A stretch of DNA of 38,594 nt, from positions 1 to 38,594 of the forward strand of contig CALIHL010000061.1 of NCBI GenBank assembly GCA_938022935.1, written 5' to 3'. A program made the position numbers and the translations under genes. Below are positions 35,441 to 38,594 of the stretch, piece after piece (positions within the stretch are counted from its first letter, which is position 1; every line of letters starts with the position of its first letter). This DNA comes from an uncultured Saprospiraceae bacterium. Lineage in GTDB: Bacteria > Bacteroidota > Bacteroidia > Chitinophagales > Saprospiraceae. The notes under the pieces are model-generated. The model searched no databases. It was not told where the DNA came from and saw nothing but the letters and a program-made list of their open reading frames with translations.

Positions 35441-37885
35441 ATGAAAGCTGCTTTCTCAACCATCTTACTGTTTGTTTCGCTCTCTGTTATCGGACAATCG
35501 ATAGATAGCCTTTTCAATGATTATCACTCTTCGCACTATGTCGAGAAGATCTATGTAGCTATGGACAAGCCTTATTATGTCGTGGAGGATGAGATCTGGG
35601 CCAAGGCATATATGGTCTATGGGCGAAGTCATGTCTTGATCGACATAGAACCTATCATTTATGCAGATTGGATCGACCCTGACGGAAATACTATAGATAC
35701 CTACCAACTCAAAATCAAAGATGGTGTTGCGCCATTTAGTATCAAGACAACTTTAGAAGATAAAGTCGGCGTGTACACCTTACGTGTCTATAGCCCTTAT
35801 CAGCTCAACTTTGACACTGATTATATATTTCAAAAAGAAGTGAGACTACTTAATAGTGCTGAGTTCATGAAGAGCCGGGTAAAAGATGAAGATCTTTCTA
35901 TTCAGTTTTTTCCAGAAGGAGGATATCTCGTAGATGGTTTGAAGAGTAAGTTGGCTTTTAAGGTTTGGGGGGTTGATGATGAGGATCAGTTTAAAGGAGT
36001 GATCAAGAATGGAAAAGGTGAATTTGTTTCTAATTTTAAAATATGGAAAAACACCATAGGTAGAGTTGATATCACACCTCAGAAAGGTGAGCGCTATATA
36101 GCAGAGTTAAAATATGGCGACATGAATAAGTCAATGGCTCTCCCAAGCTCTCTTACAGAAGGCTATGTCATGAGTGCTCATAGTCAAGATGACGAAAAGA
36201 TCAGCATCACCTTGAGCTCTAACATGGATGATGGACTGGAAGGGGCTCACTTAATCGCTCATGTCAGGGGGATGATCGTTTCCTCTTTTACATTAATGGC
36301 TACTAAGAAGATGGTAGTGTCCTTAGAAAAAGATAAGTTGCCTTCTGGAGTGGTGCATCTTACCTTATTTAATCCTGAGAACCTACCTGTATCAGAGCGC
36401 TTGATCTTTAATCGGAACCCTCAAGATCATATTGATGTGGATATCGATCTACCTTCTGTGATTTCAAAAAGCAAATTGATTTCTGGATCAATCAGCAGCT
36501 CTCAGACTGGACAATCTGTTAGAGCGAGTGCCAACATTTCAATTTATAATAGAGATGTGCTTCCTGATGAGTGGCGAAGCGTAGATATCCAGAGCTACCT
36601 ATGGCTACAAAGTGATTTGAAAGGTAAGGTTGACTTCATAGCTGATTATGTCGCAAAAGATGACAAGAGAAGTAGGTCATTTATGGATCTGGTACTGACA
36701 ACTCACGGATGGAGGAGATTTGAATGGCAGCGAGTGCTGCAATCTGATTATCCAGAGTTATTATCATTTTCAGAAGAGAAGACAGTTATAAAAGGTCAGA
36801 TTACTAAACTGAAGTCTGACAAACCAGTCAAAGCTGATGTGGCACTAAATATCGTCAATGAAGAATTGTTTGCAGCACTGCAAGTTACTACAGGCGAGGA
36901 TGGCTATTTTCAATTTGAGGGTATTGACCTACCAGATAGTGTCGACATCATCATACAAGCAGCAACTCATAAAAAGAAGAAAAGTAAAAAAGTAAAAGCA
37001 GGGACTCAAAAACTTGTGGGTAACCGATATGTAAAAGTGAAGCCGCTTCTCTTGCCAGAGTTTAGTCTTGATACCTCTAATAGTTTGTTACATTATCCTT
37101 TTTCTAATTATGATGATGCAGAAGAGTTAGATGGAAAAGTCTATACTCAATCGGTCAATAGATCAAAAGTGCTCGATAACTCAGTCTGGTCAATAGACAT
37201 AGATGAAGTTGTTGTATCCGCGAGAAGATATAGTGCACAAGCAAAGAATAGAGCTGTTGAGAAAAGATATAAGGAAAAAGGGATCTTCTTCTTTGCAAGT
37301 ACTGACAAATTTGTTGCTGATGATCCGCAGTATGATGGGCTATATTTTGCAACGATTCACGACATGCTACGGGGAATGATACCAGGCTCTAAAAAAATAG
37401 TCCGTGGTGGTCGACAAGTTATCCTTTTACAAGGATTGTCTGGGCCAGAACCACGAATCGTAATTGATGGATATATGGTGCCTGAAGGTCAAGAAAGAAA
37501 CTTGAATCCATCAGATGTTTTTTCTGTAGATATAATCACGGGTTTGCGCGCCTCTGCTCTTTATGATGTAGGAGCTGTCATCTCAATTGTAACTAAAAAC
37601 CCATCCGAGAAGAAAAAGTATTTTCAGTCTGGGTTGTTAAGTATTAGCCATCCAGGCTATCACAAAGCACGTCAGTATTATGTCCCTCGTGATGAAGAGT
37701 TATCTACTAGCTCGGATTATAGAACGACGATCTTCTGGGACCCCAATGTCAATTTGAAAGAAGATCGTTATACATTTTCATTCAGAACGAGTGACTTGTT
37801 AGGTATACACCAAGTAGTGGTAGAAGGATTAACCTCTGAGGGCATCCCTTTTGTATCCAGAAAGTTTATCAATGTTGTAGAATAG
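35441..37885 (+). CDS. MG2/TonB-plug-domain exported protein without barrel
   Basis: An 814-residue exported protein. The signal peptide is 1-19 (ending VIGQ). An MG2-like macroglobulin domain follows at about 30-155, with EKIYVAMDKPYYVVEDEIWAKAY and GVYTLRVYSPYQ. More beta-sandwich modules lead to a carboxypeptidase-regulatory-like domain at about 449-530 (GQITKLKSDKPVKADVALN then EDGYFQFEGIDLP). Residues about 630-735 resemble a TonB-receptor plug (MLRGMIPGSKKI, PRIVIDGYMVPEGQERNLNP, VDIITGLRASALYDVGAVIS). The roughly 600-residue outer-membrane barrel that normally follows a plug is missing; the protein ends after a further beta domain. Such plug-only proteins recur in Bacteroidota and may assist TonB-dependent uptake or occupy a barrel in trans; that role is inferred. 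The gene stands alone and converges on the histidine kinase. Confidence 0.8.
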   Translation: MKAAFSTILLFVSLSVIGQSIDSLFNDYHSSHYVEKIYVAMDKPYYVVEDEIWAKAYMVYGRSHVLIDIEPIIYADWIDPDGNTIDTYQLKIKDGVAPFSIKTTLEDKVGVYTLRVYSPYQLNFDTDYIFQKEVRLLNSAEFMKSRVKDEDLSIQFFPEGGYLVDGLKSKLAFKVWGVDDEDQFKGVIKNGKGEFVSNFKIWKNTIGRVDITPQKGERYIAELKYGDMNKSMALPSSLTEGYVMSAHSQDDEKISITLSSNMDDGLEGAHLIAHVRGMIVSSFTLMATKKMVVSLEKDKLPSGVVHLTLFNPENLPVSERLIFNRNPQDHIDVDIDLPSVISKSKLISGSISSSQTGQSVRASANISIYNRDVLPDEWRSVDIQSYLWLQSDLKGKVDFIADYVAKDDKRSRSFMDLVLTTHGWRRFEWQRVLQSDYPELLSFSEEKTVIKGQITKLKSDKPVKADVALNIVNEELFAALQVTTGEDGYFQFEGIDLPDSVDIIIQAATHKKKKSKKVKAGTQKLVGNRYVKVKPLLLPEFSLDTSNSLLHYPFSNYDDAEELDGKVYTQSVNRSKVLDNSVWSIDIDEVVVSARRYSAQAKNRAVEKRYKEKGIFFFASTDKFVADDPQYDGLYFATIHDMLRGMIPGSKKIVRGGRQVILLQGLSGPEPRIVIDGYMVPEGQERNLNPSDVFSVDIITGLRASALYDVGAVISIVTKNPSEKKKYFQSGLLSISHPGYHKARQYYVPRDEELSTSSDYRTTIFWDPNVNLKEDRYTFSFRTSDLLGIHQVVVEGLTSEGIPFVSRKFINVVE

Positions 37886-37903
37886 CTTTAAAACCGATCG
37901 ATG

Positions 37904-38594
37904 CTACACTGTACTGTAAGACTTAATATTAAGCGTTACAGATGTGCCATTATCATTTTCTATCAGAAGATCTGCTTCAAGTTTATCTTTGAAAGAATCT
38001 ATGAGAGAGTGCCCAAAAGAATCTTCGTGATTATCATCGATATTAATACCCACGCCGTCATCCTTAACTATAAGTACTAAGACTTCGTTTTCTATACTTA
38101 GATTAGTCGTGATGGTTCCTGATGAGCGTCCTGTAAAAGCGTGCTTAAGACAATTAGTAATTAATTCATTGATGATCAGTCCTAAAGGAACTACAGTTTC
38201 TACGTCAAGCCATAAGCCTTCTGAGACATTGGTCTGAAGCGATATATCCTTGTCTTCAAAGTGGTAGGTGTTAAGAAGATTAGTACAAAGTTGGTTGATA
38301 TATGGCCTCATCTCGATGCCTGTAAATTTTTCTTTTTTATAGAGATTTTGATGGATCAGTGACATGCTGTGTACACGAGCACGACTTTCTGTTATTGCAG
38401 TTTTGATAGATTCATCTTTGATGGATAGTGATTGCATGCCAAGCAGAGAAGAGACAATCTGAAGGTTGTTTTTTACTCTGTGATGTATCTCTTTTAGCAA
38501 TACTTCTTTTTCTGCAAGCGCTTTTTTTATAATTGCATTTTGTTCAGTGATCTTCTGTTCATGTTTGATCTTGTTACGAATGAGCAATCCTCCC
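37904..38594 (-). CDS. Sensor histidine kinase, HisKA_2 type (5' partial)
   Basis: The C-terminal kinase core of a two-component sensor; the frame stays open to the window edge, so N-terminal sensing and membrane parts are missing. A coiled linker (EQNAIIKKALAEKEVLLKEI) precedes the HisKA_2 phospho-acceptor block IHHRVKNNLQIVSSLLGMQS, with the reactive His in the second position of HHRVKNN. The dimerisation helices run through RARVHSMSLIHQNLYKKEKF. The HATPase domain has the N box NELITNCLKHAF and the G1 box DDGVGI, but only a weak G2 region (FGHSLIDSFKDKLEA). Family members transfer phosphate to a separate response regulator; none is in view. Stop-to-stop spacing to the convergent MG2 gene is 18 bases. 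Confidence 0.9.
   Translation of the reverse strand, partial: GGLLIRNKIKHEQKITEQNAIIKKALAEKEVLLKEIHHRVKNNLQIVSSLLGMQSLSIKDESIKTAITESRARVHSMSLIHQNLYKKEKFTGIEMRPYINQLCTNLLNTYHFEDKDISLQTNVSEGLWLDVETVVPLGLIINELITNCLKHAFTGRSSGTITTNLSIENEVLVLIVKDDGVGINIDDNHEDSFGHSLIDSFKDKLEADLLIENDNGTSVTLNIKSYSTV

Overview
The window is about 38.6 kb of a chromosome that looks like a Bacteroidota member, most likely of the Saprospiria/Lewinella type. The taxon is inferred. Support comes from a huge secreted protein with a type A Por (type IX) secretion sorting tail, a second one with a gliding-motility-type C-terminal domain, an MG2/TonB-plug protein, Bacteroidota-type families (DUF1761, Lacal_2735, DUF2147, MBL-fold proteins with AQG-type signal peptides) and TAnnTTTG-type promoter boxes. 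I see no phage, insertion sequence, CRISPR array, restriction system or integrase. The genes read as core and housekeeping chromosome.

Region 1 (1-7045): the 3' part of a cysteine-rich giant exoprotein (dockerin, cohesin-like domain, sorting tail) ends at two strong terminators. It is followed by a fibronectin-rich gliding-type exoprotein and, 5 bases later, riboflavin synthase. Region 2 (7034-14806): a small membrane protein, a family 9 glycosyltransferase, a prohibitin-like SPFH protein, a periplasmic MBL-fold hydrolase, a PHP-domain phosphoesterase, glutamyl-tRNA reductase (hemA) and a long-chain acyl-CoA ligase. Region 3 (14957-17830, minus strand): a compact operon of a cytoplasmic type I phosphodiesterase, a flippase-like/LPG-synthase-type membrane protein and a 4-helix membrane protein. 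Region 4 (17968-24569): DEAD-box helicase with an RGG tail, single-cysteine thioredoxin-TPR protein, GNAT acetyltransferase, DoxX-like protein, M28 lipoprotein peptidase, DUF3052, DUF2147 and an RskA-like anti-sigma factor with no sigma gene beside it.

Region 5 (24763-31629): a sodium:solute symporter followed by a GH2 beta-galactosidase in the same reading frame, separated by one stop codon and 11 codons, which suggests coupled uptake and hydrolysis of beta-galactosides. An amidohydrolase lipoprotein and a VanX-type D-Ala-D-Ala dipeptidase lie on the opposite strand. Region 6 (31673-34109): DUF3291, then a tight plus-strand cluster of a TIGR03643 protein, an SDR that lacks the catalytic tyrosine, a Lacal_2735 protein and a flavin reductase-like protein. 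I tentatively compare this with the photolyase/cryptochrome-linked clusters of other bacteria, but no photolyase is present here. Region 7 (34110-35440): a seven-copy octamer repeat, a DUF1761 gene, tRNA-Gly(GCC), tRNA-Leu(UAA), and a degenerate tRNA-Leu copy whose anticodon and T arms have both been replaced by the same TCCCGAT/ATCGGGA palindrome. This copy is the most unusual object in the window. Region 8 (35441-end): an MG2/TonB-plug protein and the C-terminal part of a HisKA_2 histidine kinase that runs off the window.
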